In this document: positions 36,302 to 44,157 of the stretch, one piece after another
Layout of the letters: each line of letters starts with the position of its first letter
How positions within the stretch are numbered: position 1 is the stretch's first letter
NCBI RefSeq assembly: GCF_029379315.1
Contig: NZ_JAQYWQ010000020.1
Coordinates: 1-64,000, forward strand
DNA from: Nostoc sp. S13
Lineage (GTDB): Bacteria; Cyanobacteriota; Cyanobacteriia; Cyanobacteriales; Nostocaceae
Direction: 5' to 3'
DNA length: 64,000 nt
Translations under genes and position numbers: made by a program
The notes under the pieces: model-generated
The model's database searches: none
The model's input: only the letters and a program-made list of their open reading frames with translations
Told to the model about the DNA's origin: nothing

Positions 36302-36541
36302 AGAAGAATTCAGAAGTCAGAATTCACCATCAAAGCCGGACTCGTTGGCGGAGCCTCTGGTAGAGTTGAGGCTGCGCTATCCGCCAGTCGTAGAGAATAC
36401 ACGAATTGTACTCTGATTTCTGACTCCTGAATTCTGTTTTGTTATTAATCAGTTCTTTTTGGGAATACTTGTACATGATGCGGTAACTTTTACGAGCAAC
36501 ATGCATTTCGATTCAAAATCCCTGTTTATTCTTTCAAATCT
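36302..36541. repeat. Inverted repeat block between the DUF3131 and GH26-like genes
   Basis: GAATTCAGAAGTCAGAATTCA at 36306-36326 pairs imperfectly with TCTGATTTCTGACTCCTGAATTCTG near 36413-36437. Between them is a palindromic repeat of the GTTGGCGGAGCC/TAGAGTTGAGGCTGCGC type. The final 100 bp are unremarkable and hold the upstream region of the GH26-like gene. Confidence 0.65.
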
Positions 36542-37600
36542 ATGAACAAGGTACGGCTGGCGCTGATGATGCTAATTTTACTAGGAAGCATCCTTGTGAG
36601 TAAAAATCTCATGGCGGTTGCTGATGCCTCAAGGCAACTCGAAAACCGTAAAGGAAACCAAATTCGCAACCAAACAGCTTTCGGTATCCCTGTACTACTA
36701 GGACTGTACACTCCAGATTACATCGGAAATCAAAGTACAATTGACAGCCAATTGCGTCAAGTTGATCAATGGACTGGTAAGCGCCATTCTATTGCGGGAT
36801 TTTTCTTTGATATCGAAGACTCGAATCCTGCTTACAACATCCCAGTTTCCCTAGAACAACTGAAGCACAATGGATACACAGCCTTTATTAATCTCAAATC
36901 CACTCATTCAGCAGCGCAGATTGCTAGGGGAGACATAGATAGTTCTCTGCAAAAAGTGGCAAAAGCCTATGCTAAATGGGCAAATCAAGGCGAGGGTCGT
37001 ATTGCGTTTATCGCTCCGTTGCAAGAGATGAACATTGCTGGAGAAGCATACAGCAAAGACCCGCAGAACTTCAAGTTAGCTTATCAACGTATCCAAAAGA
37101 TATTTAAAGAGACTGGTGTATCTTCACAAGCAATCCGTTGGGTATTTGCGCCTAATGGTTGGAGTGAAAACAATGAACATCGCTTTGAAAACTACTATCC
37201 TGGCGACAAGTGGGTAGATATCGTTGCCTTTAGTTCGTACAACTGGGGCTATTGTAGTAATTCTTCTTGGAAGCACTGGAATAGCCCAAAAGAAGTTTTT
37301 GAACCATATATTAAGCGGATGAAGGTTATGGCTGGTAGTAAGCCGATTTTCATCGCTCAAACAGCTAGTACGAGTAATACCCAAAATGGTTTACAAAGAA
37401 GTACTAAAGACCAATGGTTACGAGACTCTTACACTCAGCTACCTGGGATGGGTGTAAGAGCCATCCTTTACTTCAATATTAATAAGGAATGTGATTGGGC
37501 AATTAACAGTAATAGCGGCAAATCTGCTGGTTATAAAGACGCTGTAAATAATCCGGATTTCGGCTATTTATCCCCTGCTGAGTTGGCAAATAAAATATAA
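36542..37600 (+). CDS. GH26-like (beta-mannanase-type) glycoside hydrolase, one catalytic residue replaced
   Basis: A 352-residue protein with an N-terminal signal peptide (about residues 1-27). It has the TIM-barrel layout of GH26-like proteins: GLYTPDY at the first strand, IAFIAPLQEMN with the expected acid/base Glu at residue 162, RWVFAPNGWSE, and VDIVAFSSYNWGY. At the strand where the nucleophile Glu is expected (IAETAS-like), the protein reads IAQTAS, with Gln at 273. If the alignment is right the enzyme would be impaired and might act as a glycan-binding protein. It ends one base before the ATG of the next gene, so translation is probably coupled. Bacterial relatives act on surface glycans. 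Confidence 0.8.
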   Translation: MNKVRLALMMLILLGSILVSKNLMAVADASRQLENRKGNQIRNQTAFGIPVLLGLYTPDYIGNQSTIDSQLRQVDQWTGKRHSIAGFFFDIEDSNPAYNIPVSLEQLKHNGYTAFINLKSTHSAAQIARGDIDSSLQKVAKAYAKWANQGEGRIAFIAPLQEMNIAGEAYSKDPQNFKLAYQRIQKIFKETGVSSQAIRWVFAPNGWSENNEHRFENYYPGDKWVDIVAFSSYNWGYCSNSSWKHWNSPKEVFEPYIKRMKVMAGSKPIFIAQTASTSNTQNGLQRSTKDQWLRDSYTQLPGMGVRAILYFNINKECDWAINSNSGKSAGYKDAVNNPDFGYLSPAELANKI

Positions 37601-39061
37601 ATGGCAACAACCGTTATTAAAAGTATGATTTTGCAATCAGTTTTGTACGCAACGACAAATCAACAACTCCTACTTTGTCCGAGTACGGCGACGTGGCAAT
37701 GCTTTCCTACCTCATCTATGATCATTGCTGCCGCTAATAGCTTTAACCCTGATGTCAAAACACCACCGTCACAAACCGTTCCAGAACCTACTGCTCCCAC
37801 AGTCACGCCACTACCGCTAAAACCAACAGCTACGCCAGAAAAACCTGCTACTTCTTCGCCAATAGTTCATTTACCACAATTGACCGAAGAAGCGGATCAA
37901 ATTGCCGCTGAGCGGGCTTGGAAATATTTTGAACGTAATTGGAATCCCCAAACAGGTTTAATAAATTCGGCAGACAACTTGCCCTGGACAACTTGGTGGG
38001 ATCAGGGTAGCGCCTTATTAGGAATTCATGCGGCTCGCCAGTTAGGGTTATTGCCGCAAGATATGTTTCAACAGAGGATGAACAATTTACTACAAACCTT
38101 AGAAAAACTGCCGCTACCTGCAACTGGTTTACCCAACAAAGCTTATAGCACCCGTACTGCCGAAATGCGCCAACTCAATGACACCCCCGATCCCAAGGGT
38201 ACAAGTGGTTGGTCAGTGCTAGATATGGCGCGATTTTTATTAGGATTGCATGTTATGCGATCGCATTATCCAGAATATAGCGATCGGATTAATCGCATCG
38301 TCGCTGGCTGGAATCTATCGAAACTTGTCAAAGATGGTTGGTTAAATGGTGCTATCCCCAGAGCCGGCAAACTTCTCGAAGTCCAGGAAGGGCGATTAGG
38401 CTACGAGCAATACGCTGCTCACAGTCTAAAGCTGTGGAACATTCGAGCTACTAATGCTCTCTCCAATCCACCAGTAAAGACGGTTAAGGTTGATGGTGTT
38501 ACTCTGCAAATCGATCAACGGAATTTAAAAAACTCTGGAGCTACTAACTATCTGACGAATGATCCTTATCTGCTTTGGGGTTTAGAAATGGGTTGGAATG
38601 ATGCTGTCAAACCTCAAGTGCAAAATCTTTTGAAAGTGCAACTACAACGGTTTAAGCGTACTGGAATTTTAACTGCTATAAATGAAGATTCCTTGGATCG
38701 TCCCCCCTACTTTCTGTATTACAGCGTCTACGCCAATGGTGAAGCTTGGCAAGCCGTTAACACTAGCGGAAAAGCCTATCCCCAATTGCGGTTTGTCAGT
38801 ACGAAAGCGGCATTTTCTTGGTTTGCTCTCATGCCAGATGAGGCTTACACGAAAATGCTACGAAACTTTGTTCAAAATTTATCAGATAAAAATCGCGGCT
38901 ATCTTTCAGGACGATACGAAAATTCCAAACTCGGTGTTAATGCTTCACTTGATGTTAATACCAATGCGATCGTTTTAGAAAGTCTGCTTTATCAAGCCAG
39001 AGGTAGACATCCACTGGTGCTTGAATCCAGGAGCCAACAACCAGGAATCAAAAGAGAATAA
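37601..39061 (+). CDS. Single-domain DUF3131 protein with a relic N-terminus
   Basis: A 486-residue protein starting directly after the GH26-like stop. Residues about 95-480 are a DUF3131 domain closely related to those at 33515-36301 (AAERAWKYFERNW, GWSVLDMARFLLGL, RLGYEQYAAHSLKLWNI, STKAAFSWFALMPD). The N-terminus has no convincing signal peptide. Instead residues 7-27 (SMILQSVLYATTNQQLLLCPS) match the very end of a DUF3131 domain in the first gene (SMILQSLLSEVTNRQPLIRPT), followed by a Pro/Thr-rich linker like that between the two domains there. It thus looks like the second half of a former two-domain protein. How it is exported without a signal is unclear. Confidence 0.85.
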   Translation: MATTVIKSMILQSVLYATTNQQLLLCPSTATWQCFPTSSMIIAAANSFNPDVKTPPSQTVPEPTAPTVTPLPLKPTATPEKPATSSPIVHLPQLTEEADQIAAERAWKYFERNWNPQTGLINSADNLPWTTWWDQGSALLGIHAARQLGLLPQDMFQQRMNNLLQTLEKLPLPATGLPNKAYSTRTAEMRQLNDTPDPKGTSGWSVLDMARFLLGLHVMRSHYPEYSDRINRIVAGWNLSKLVKDGWLNGAIPRAGKLLEVQEGRLGYEQYAAHSLKLWNIRATNALSNPPVKTVKVDGVTLQIDQRNLKNSGATNYLTNDPYLLWGLEMGWNDAVKPQVQNLLKVQLQRFKRTGILTAINEDSLDRPPYFLYYSVYANGEAWQAVNTSGKAYPQLRFVSTKAAFSWFALMPDEAYTKMLRNFVQNLSDKNRGYLSGRYENSKLGVNASLDVNTNAIVLESLLYQARGRHPLVLESRSQQPGIKRE

Positions 39062-39150
39062 TGCCTATAAAATATGTGTTTTGAGCTTTTTCAATGTTAG
39101 TTAATTTTGCCACATTGCACTAATGTTTTAGATTAATTACTGGTACTAAG

Positions 39151-41163
39151 ATGACTTCAATTTCTATTAGCGATAATTCCTCAAACTTTTCCGGCAACAG
39201 TCGTTCAGCACTCAAAAAAAGAACGCTGTTATTTCGCTATTTGGCAGAAATAAATTTAATTTTTGGGATCTGGTATTTGCAATGGCGCATTACCCATTCC
39301 ATCAATTTTGATGCGCTCTGGATCTCGATTCCTTTGCTGATAGCGGAAATTTATAGTTATTTCGGCGGACTGATGTTTGTAATTGGGTTATGGCGTCCTT
39401 TAGTCCGACAGATTAAGTCTATCGACCAGATGACCCCGCTTCTACCCAGATCAGACTGGCCAACAGTAGATGTGTTTGTAACATGCTACAACGAACCACC
39501 AGAAATTGTCGAAGAAACTGCCAAAGCTGCTCTGGTAATGGATTATCCGCCAACAAAGTTACGGGTTTTTGTGCTGGATGATGGCAACTCGGCTGCTATG
39601 CGAGCGATGACAGAAAGATTGTGTATTGAGGATTTGCAGTCACCAAAACTACAGCTAGAGGCGGAGCGGATTGATGCAGAACACTCTTATTTGTTGGACC
39701 GTTTGAAGCAACTGGAAAATCTGACACCTAATACTCAAGCCGCAGAACAATGGCTGCAAGCATCATCATCATCAGAACCAGTTACCGAATTTGTGCAAAG
39801 TCTGCGATCGCTTATACTTTGGTTATCTCCGGCTGACCAAAGTATAAGCGATTCTCCTGTAAAGACGCTACGCGATCGCTTAATTACCGAACGCAAAGCC
39901 TTAAAAGAAGCTATTCGCAAGAAAGAACTGGAACTAGTTGAACTTGCTCGTTTTCGCTACATTGCTCGTCCCAAACAATCTGGTGTAGCCCACCACGCTA
40001 AAGCGGGTAATCTCAATTACGCGATTTTTTCTGGAGAAACTTTAGGACAGTTTATTCTTACCCTAGATGCTGACCATATTCCCAAACCACAATTTCTCAA
40101 GCGAGTTCTGCCTTATTTCTACACCTATAATCTTTTCACAGGTAAATATGAGCCGAATAAAATTGCTTTTGTACAGACACCCCAGGATTTTTACAACATT
40201 CCTCCAGGCGATCCGTTTGGGCATCAAGCACATTTATTTTATGGGCCACTCCAACAAGGTAAGGATGGCATGAATGCGGCTTTTTATACAGGAACAGATG
40301 CAATATTAAGGCGTGAGGCATTGATTAGTGTCGGACTACAATATTTTGCTGATGAGTATGCCAAAGATGAAAAAAGTTTAAATGAATTTCATTTAATTGG
40401 TGGGATATCGAGTAATAGTATTACGGAAGATATGAATACAGCCATGCGTCTACATGGTGCTGGATGGAAATCTATTTATCACCATGAACTTCTGGCAGAA
40501 GGTTTAGCGCCAGATGACCTGAGTTCTACTCTGAAACAGCGGCTACGCTGGGCACAAGGAACTATCCAAGTATTACTGAGAGAAAATCCACTAACAAAAC
40601 CAGGGCTAACCTTTTGGCAAAGATTGCACTATTTTAAAACTATGTATAGCTATTTCTCTGGTTTTGCTACTCTGGTTTTTATCTCTTGTCCAATCATCTA
40701 TTTTTTCACAGACATCGTTCCAGTTAAAACCTACGGCTCTGATTTTGCCCTCCACTTTTTTCCAGCTTTTATTATCAACCGCTTAACTTTTATTGTAGCG
40801 ACTTGGGGCATTCCAGCTAGAGAAATTTGGCGAGCTGAACAATATGCGATCGCTTTATTTCCCTTGTTTATTCAAGCCGTCTTAAGTGTGTTTTTTGGTA
40901 GCAAACTCAAATTCCAAGTAACACCTAAGCAGCGACAATCTGGAGTATATCTCCAACTAGTTTGGCCTCAACTACTTATCTTTTTGCTGACTATTTTAGG
41001 AATATTATGGAGCCTTTACCGCTTTGCAATTGGTAATCTAAATAATCCTTTGATTCACTTAATCAATGGTGCATGGGCTATCTATAACTTGTTACTTTTG
41101 TCGGCTATCATCCGTGCATCTGTTTGGCAGCCGCCGAAAGAGGACGCGATGATGGGGGGATGA
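39151..41163 (+). CDS. Cellulose-synthase-like family 2 glycosyltransferase
   Basis: A 670-residue inner-membrane processive glycosyltransferase. Two membrane segments near residues 30-90, then the GT2 domain: VDVFVTCYNEP, first Asp in VLDDGNS (near 144), TLDADHIPKP (near 303), SITEDMNTAM (near 430) and QRLRWAQGT (near 466), the D, DxD, TED and QxxRW set; four or five further membrane segments complete the channel. A linker insert of about 110 residues between the first Asp and the DxD includes a perfect palindrome (39807-39852). The C-terminal PilZ c-di-GMP domain of bacterial BcsA is absent. The polymer is unknown; the adjacent PIG-L deacetylase suggests an N-acetylated hexosamine polymer. 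Confidence 0.9.
   Translation: MTSISISDNSSNFSGNSRSALKKRTLLFRYLAEINLIFGIWYLQWRITHSINFDALWISIPLLIAEIYSYFGGLMFVIGLWRPLVRQIKSIDQMTPLLPRSDWPTVDVFVTCYNEPPEIVEETAKAALVMDYPPTKLRVFVLDDGNSAAMRAMTERLCIEDLQSPKLQLEAERIDAEHSYLLDRLKQLENLTPNTQAAEQWLQASSSSEPVTEFVQSLRSLILWLSPADQSISDSPVKTLRDRLITERKALKEAIRKKELELVELARFRYIARPKQSGVAHHAKAGNLNYAIFSGETLGQFILTLDADHIPKPQFLKRVLPYFYTYNLFTGKYEPNKIAFVQTPQDFYNIPPGDPFGHQAHLFYGPLQQGKDGMNAAFYTGTDAILRREALISVGLQYFADEYAKDEKSLNEFHLIGGISSNSITEDMNTAMRLHGAGWKSIYHHELLAEGLAPDDLSSTLKQRLRWAQGTIQVLLRENPLTKPGLTFWQRLHYFKTMYSYFSGFATLVFISCPIIYFFTDIVPVKTYGSDFALHFFPAFIINRLTFIVATWGIPAREIWRAEQYAIALFPLFIQAVLSVFFGSKLKFQVTPKQRQSGVYLQLVWPQLLIFLLTILGILWSLYRFAIGNLNNPLIHLINGAWAIYNLLLLSAIIRASVWQPPKEDAMMGG
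39807..39852. repeat. Perfect 16-bp inverted repeat inside the GT2 gene
   Basis: ATCGCTTATACTTTGG (39807-39822) and CCAAAGTATAAGCGAT (39837-39852) are exact reverse complements separated by 14 bp. The left arm overlaps a GCGATCGC site. It lies in the non-conserved linker between catalytic motifs and keeps the frame open. Confidence 0.92.
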
Positions 41164-41191
41164 CGAAGAACTCCTAACTTTTTATTCATAA

Positions 41192-41929
41192 ATGCAATCT
41201 AGAAAGAAAACAGCTATGAGCACTTATTCAGACTTAAAAAACTTTAGTCAGCGAACTGTCTTAACAATTTATGCTCACGCTGATGATGAAGTCCTACCTG
41301 CTGCTGGTACTCTCAGTCTGATGTCTAAGGCAGGATGGAATGTTCGTTGCTTAATTTTGACTGATGGTGGTCTTTCTAGTTCGCCTATTAAGGGTACACG
41401 TCATCAAGAAGCAGATGCAGCTGGTAAAATCATCGGTGCAACTTACGAGTTTCATGCACTTGAGGAGTGCAATTTCTCCACACAAGCAGTGATTAAAGTT
41501 GCTGAAGAATCTATTGGGCGTTGGCAACCGGATCTGATTATTACTCATGCACCACAACCTGAAAAATATGGACATAGAGATCATGAAGTGTGTGCGATCG
41601 CAGTTTCTAATGTTGCTACCCGCAAAAACATACCCTTATGGTATTCAGCACCACCTGTTTTTTTGCGTGGTTTTGAACCAAACTTTTTTGTAGATATTAC
41701 CTCTGTAATTGAGGAAAAAGTCGCAGCTATTGGTTGTTATGAATCAGAGGCAAGCAAAGCATTTATGCAACTAGATGCAATACTTATTATCTCACGTTTT
41801 TGGGCACGAGAATTAGGTCAAAAAGATGGTTATTTTGAAGCTTTTGAGATTTCTCGACAATGGGTTGATGCTAGTTTCTTTACTGCAATAGCAAATAATA
41901 GTAATCACCAAGCAATAAAACAAAACTAA
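41192..41929 (+). CDS. PIG-L family (LmbE-like) deacetylase
   Basis: A 245-residue zinc-dependent N-deacetylase. The metal-binding motif near residue 29 reads AHADDEVLP (Ala replacing the usual Pro in AHPDDE; His and Asp retained), and the second metal ligand is in HAPQPEKYGHRDHEVC (HxDH) near residue 125. This family removes acetyl groups from GlcNAc-type sugars in small molecules and glycolipids. Just 29 bp after the GT2 gene on the same strand, it probably modifies the sugar precursor or product of that enzyme. There is no signal peptide, so it acts in the cytosol. A start at the ATG at 41216 (STYSDLKNFS) is equally likely. Confidence 0.87.
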   Translation: MQSRKKTAMSTYSDLKNFSQRTVLTIYAHADDEVLPAAGTLSLMSKAGWNVRCLILTDGGLSSSPIKGTRHQEADAAGKIIGATYEFHALEECNFSTQAVIKVAEESIGRWQPDLIITHAPQPEKYGHRDHEVCAIAVSNVATRKNIPLWYSAPPVFLRGFEPNFFVDITSVIEEKVAAIGCYESEASKAFMQLDAILIISRFWARELGQKDGYFEAFEISRQWVDASFFTAIANNSNHQAIKQN

Positions 41930-42028
41930 TTGCAGTAGTTTATTGCTATATCTATTGCGGTTTACATTAGATCAATGCCAAAATAGAAAGATATAGTTTT
42001 CAAGCCAAATAATCGGAAAATAAAAACC

Positions 42029-42355
42029 ATGAATTTGAGTGTAAAAGTACTAGAAATATCTGGGATTTTAGATGGGATTAGAGGTAATGAACTACGTCGT
42101 GAAGTTAGCAACGTTGTGGACAATGGAGCCGATATTTTGCTGCTTGATCTTAAAGAAGTAAAGTTTATTGATAGCTCTGGCTTAGGTGCTTTAGTCTCCG
42201 CAATGCAAATCGTACGAGCTGCTAATGGTAAACTTTTTGTCTGTTCGATCAGCGATCAAGTCAGAATGTTGTTTGAACTGACTAAAATGGATAGAATTTT
42301 TAAAACCTTTGCTGACCAGGATGAATTCAATCGTCAAGTATTGGCAACACAGTAA
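42029..42355 (+). CDS. STAS-domain anti-sigma-factor antagonist
   Basis: A 108-residue single STAS domain of the SpoIIAA/RsbV class. The phosphorylation loop FIDSSGLGALV is at residues 46-56; Ser49/Ser50 correspond to the serine phosphorylated by the partner kinase. The remaining strands and helices fit the fold length exactly. In partner switching the unphosphorylated protein captures the RsbW-type kinase and frees its other target. The matching phosphatase (42398-43588) and kinase (43727-44143) are the next two genes, giving a complete module. It is convergent with the phosphatase gene. Confidence 0.93.
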   Translation: MNLSVKVLEISGILDGIRGNELRREVSNVVDNGADILLLDLKEVKFIDSSGLGALVSAMQIVRAANGKLFVCSISDQVRMLFELTKMDRIFKTFADQDEFNRQVLATQ

Positions 42356-42397
42356 GCTGCTAAATAACACAAAAATCAATATGTACATTTGACTAAA

Positions 42398-43588
42398 CTA
42401 ACCAAACTTAACTTTTACTAAAGATAAGTCATCATCCAGATTGTCTTGAGCATTTAAAGTGTGAATCTTCGCTAATAGTTGATTTAGGTTACACGTATCT
42501 TTCAGGCTATATTCGGTTAGTAAGTCAATGAAAGCATCAATACCCCAAATTTGACCATCTGGCTGATTAATTTCATAAGTACCATCACTAAAGATATATA
42601 AAGTGCTGTTTTCTTCAATTTCAAAAACAGCATCCTCAAATTTGACTTCAGGTAAAAAGCCAATTGGTAAATCTAAAGAAGTTAGCTGTTTAACTTGAAT
42701 ACTGTTCGTAGAGGTATTAGATAACAGTAAAGCTGGTGGATGTCCAGCGTTGGCATAAATGAGTTGACGTTTAAGGGGGTGATAAACTCCATACCAGATT
42801 GTGAAGTATTTATCACCGTGCTTTCTCATTTGGAAGGCGTGATTTAGGGCTTTGAGGACTTCACTTGGTTCACAAAAGTTAGTGTTCGGTAGAGATTGCG
42901 ATCGCAAAACATTAAGTACAGATACAGATAGGAGGGCTGAACCCACCCCATGACCTGATACATCTAACAAATAAATTGCTAAATTATCCTCGTCAATCCA
43001 ATGATGATCGAAGCAATCACCCCCTAACTGTGCTGAGGGAATAAATAGACTTTCTGTAGTTACTGCTCCGACAAGCGGCGAGGGTAAAAGCGATCGCACA
43101 TAATCAGCTGCCTCAACCAATTCTGCTTCCAAAATTTGCTTTTGGGTTTGCAAATTCTGATTGAGTGTCTCCAAAGCTTGCTTTTGACTTTGTAAATCCT
43201 GATTCAGCTGGTGTAACCTTAATCCTGCTCTTACCCGTGCTTTCAATTCATTCATCTCTATTGGTTTAGAGATAAACTCATCCGCTCCAGCGTCAAGTCC
43301 CCTAACTCTATCTTCCTCTTCTCCTGGAGCCGCTCCCCTAGCCGTCAATAGAATAAAAAAAGTAGTTGCCAACTCTATATCTGCCCTAATTCGACGACAC
43401 ACTTCTAACCCATCTAGCTGGGACATCATCCAGTCACAGATAATCAGAGCAGGATGTAGTAATTGTGCTTGTGCAATTCCTTCCTGGCCATTGCTAGCTA
43501 CACTGGTATCATAACCCTGATTTTGGAGTGTTCTTTTCAGTACTGTTCGCACTATCGGGTCATCATCAATAACCAGAATTTTAAACAT
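42398..43588 (-). CDS. Response regulator with SpoIIE/PP2C phosphatase domain (RsbU-like)
   Basis: A 396-residue fusion. Residues 1-125 are a receiver (IDDD at 8-10, phosphoacceptor Asp52 in ICDWMMS, LLTARG, and the Lys in ISKPIEM); a coiled coil with a QNLQTQKQ heptad region spans about 130-165; residues about 180-395 are a PP2C-like SpoIIE domain with metal-binding Asp residues in GGDCFDHHW, DVSGHGVGSALL, YIFSDGTYE and DDDLSLVKV. It should dephosphorylate the STAS protein in response to phosphorelay input. Receiver-SpoIIE proteins of this type occur in cyanobacteria (for example the Slr1983-like group). Divergent from the kinase gene, 138 bp apart. Confidence 0.93.
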   Translation of the reverse strand: MFKILVIDDDPIVRTVLKRTLQNQGYDTSVASNGQEGIAQAQLLHPALIICDWMMSQLDGLEVCRRIRADIELATTFFILLTARGAAPGEEEDRVRGLDAGADEFISKPIEMNELKARVRAGLRLHQLNQDLQSQKQALETLNQNLQTQKQILEAELVEAADYVRSLLPSPLVGAVTTESLFIPSAQLGGDCFDHHWIDEDNLAIYLLDVSGHGVGSALLSVSVLNVLRSQSLPNTNFCEPSEVLKALNHAFQMRKHGDKYFTIWYGVYHPLKRQLIYANAGHPPALLLSNTSTNSIQVKQLTSLDLPIGFLPEVKFEDAVFEIEENSTLYIFSDGTYEINQPDGQIWGIDAFIDLLTEYSLKDTCNLNQLLAKIHTLNAQDNLDDDLSLVKVKFG

Positions 43589-43726
43589 AGATTACAGTTT
43601 ATTAAGTAAATAGTTGCTTTAATTTAAGTTATATGCAATTTAGTTGAGAATGTATAGTGAAAATACTCAAATTAAATAAATTAATTACCGAATATGATGA
43701 ACTCAAAATATTTTATTGGTTAAGAA

Positions 43727-44143
43727 GTGAAAAATAAAATTTATCTCAAAGTCAACACAGACCTAACAGCGTCGCCTCAAGTGTTGTCTTGGTTCGAGCA
43801 AATGAATCAACCACCTATTGCCGATAAAAAAATTTGGTGGCAATGTCAAACACTTTTGATGGAAGGCTTTACTAACATTGTTGAACATGCCCATAGAAAT
43901 TTACCCATTGAAACTCCGATTGAGATAGAAGCTGTGCGGTTAGATGAATACATAGAAATTCGGATTTGGTCTGAAGGTGAAGCCTTTGATTTAGAGCAGC
44001 AATTGCAACAAACGTCTGAATTTGAGGAGAATGAGCAAGAGCGCGGTCGTGGTTTAAAAATCATGTCCGCCATTGCTGACAAGTTGAGTTATGAGCCAAC
44101 AGTTGATAATCGTTACTGTTTATTTATTAGTAAATCTTATTAA
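43727..44143 (+). CDS. RsbW/SpoIIAB-like serine kinase (anti-sigma-type)
   Basis: A 138-residue single HATPase_c domain of the GHKL anti-sigma kinase class, starting at GTG (43727). The N-box reads MEGFTNIVEHAHRNLP (Glu and Asn present), the G1-like region IRIWSEGEAFD (Asp retained, first Gly replaced), and the G2 loop RGRGLKIM is intact. It should phosphorylate the STAS protein on its DSSG serine and bind a second partner, a sigma factor or another regulator. No sigma factor is encoded nearby, so the output is unknown. The stop is only 15 bp from the end of the convergent hybrid-kinase gene. Confidence 0.9.
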   Translation: MKNKIYLKVNTDLTASPQVLSWFEQMNQPPIADKKIWWQCQTLLMEGFTNIVEHAHRNLPIETPIEIEAVRLDEYIEIRIWSEGEAFDLEQQLQQTSEFEENEQERGRGLKIMSAIADKLSYEPTVDNRYCLFISKSY

Positions 44144-44157
44144 AATTACTGCAACAT

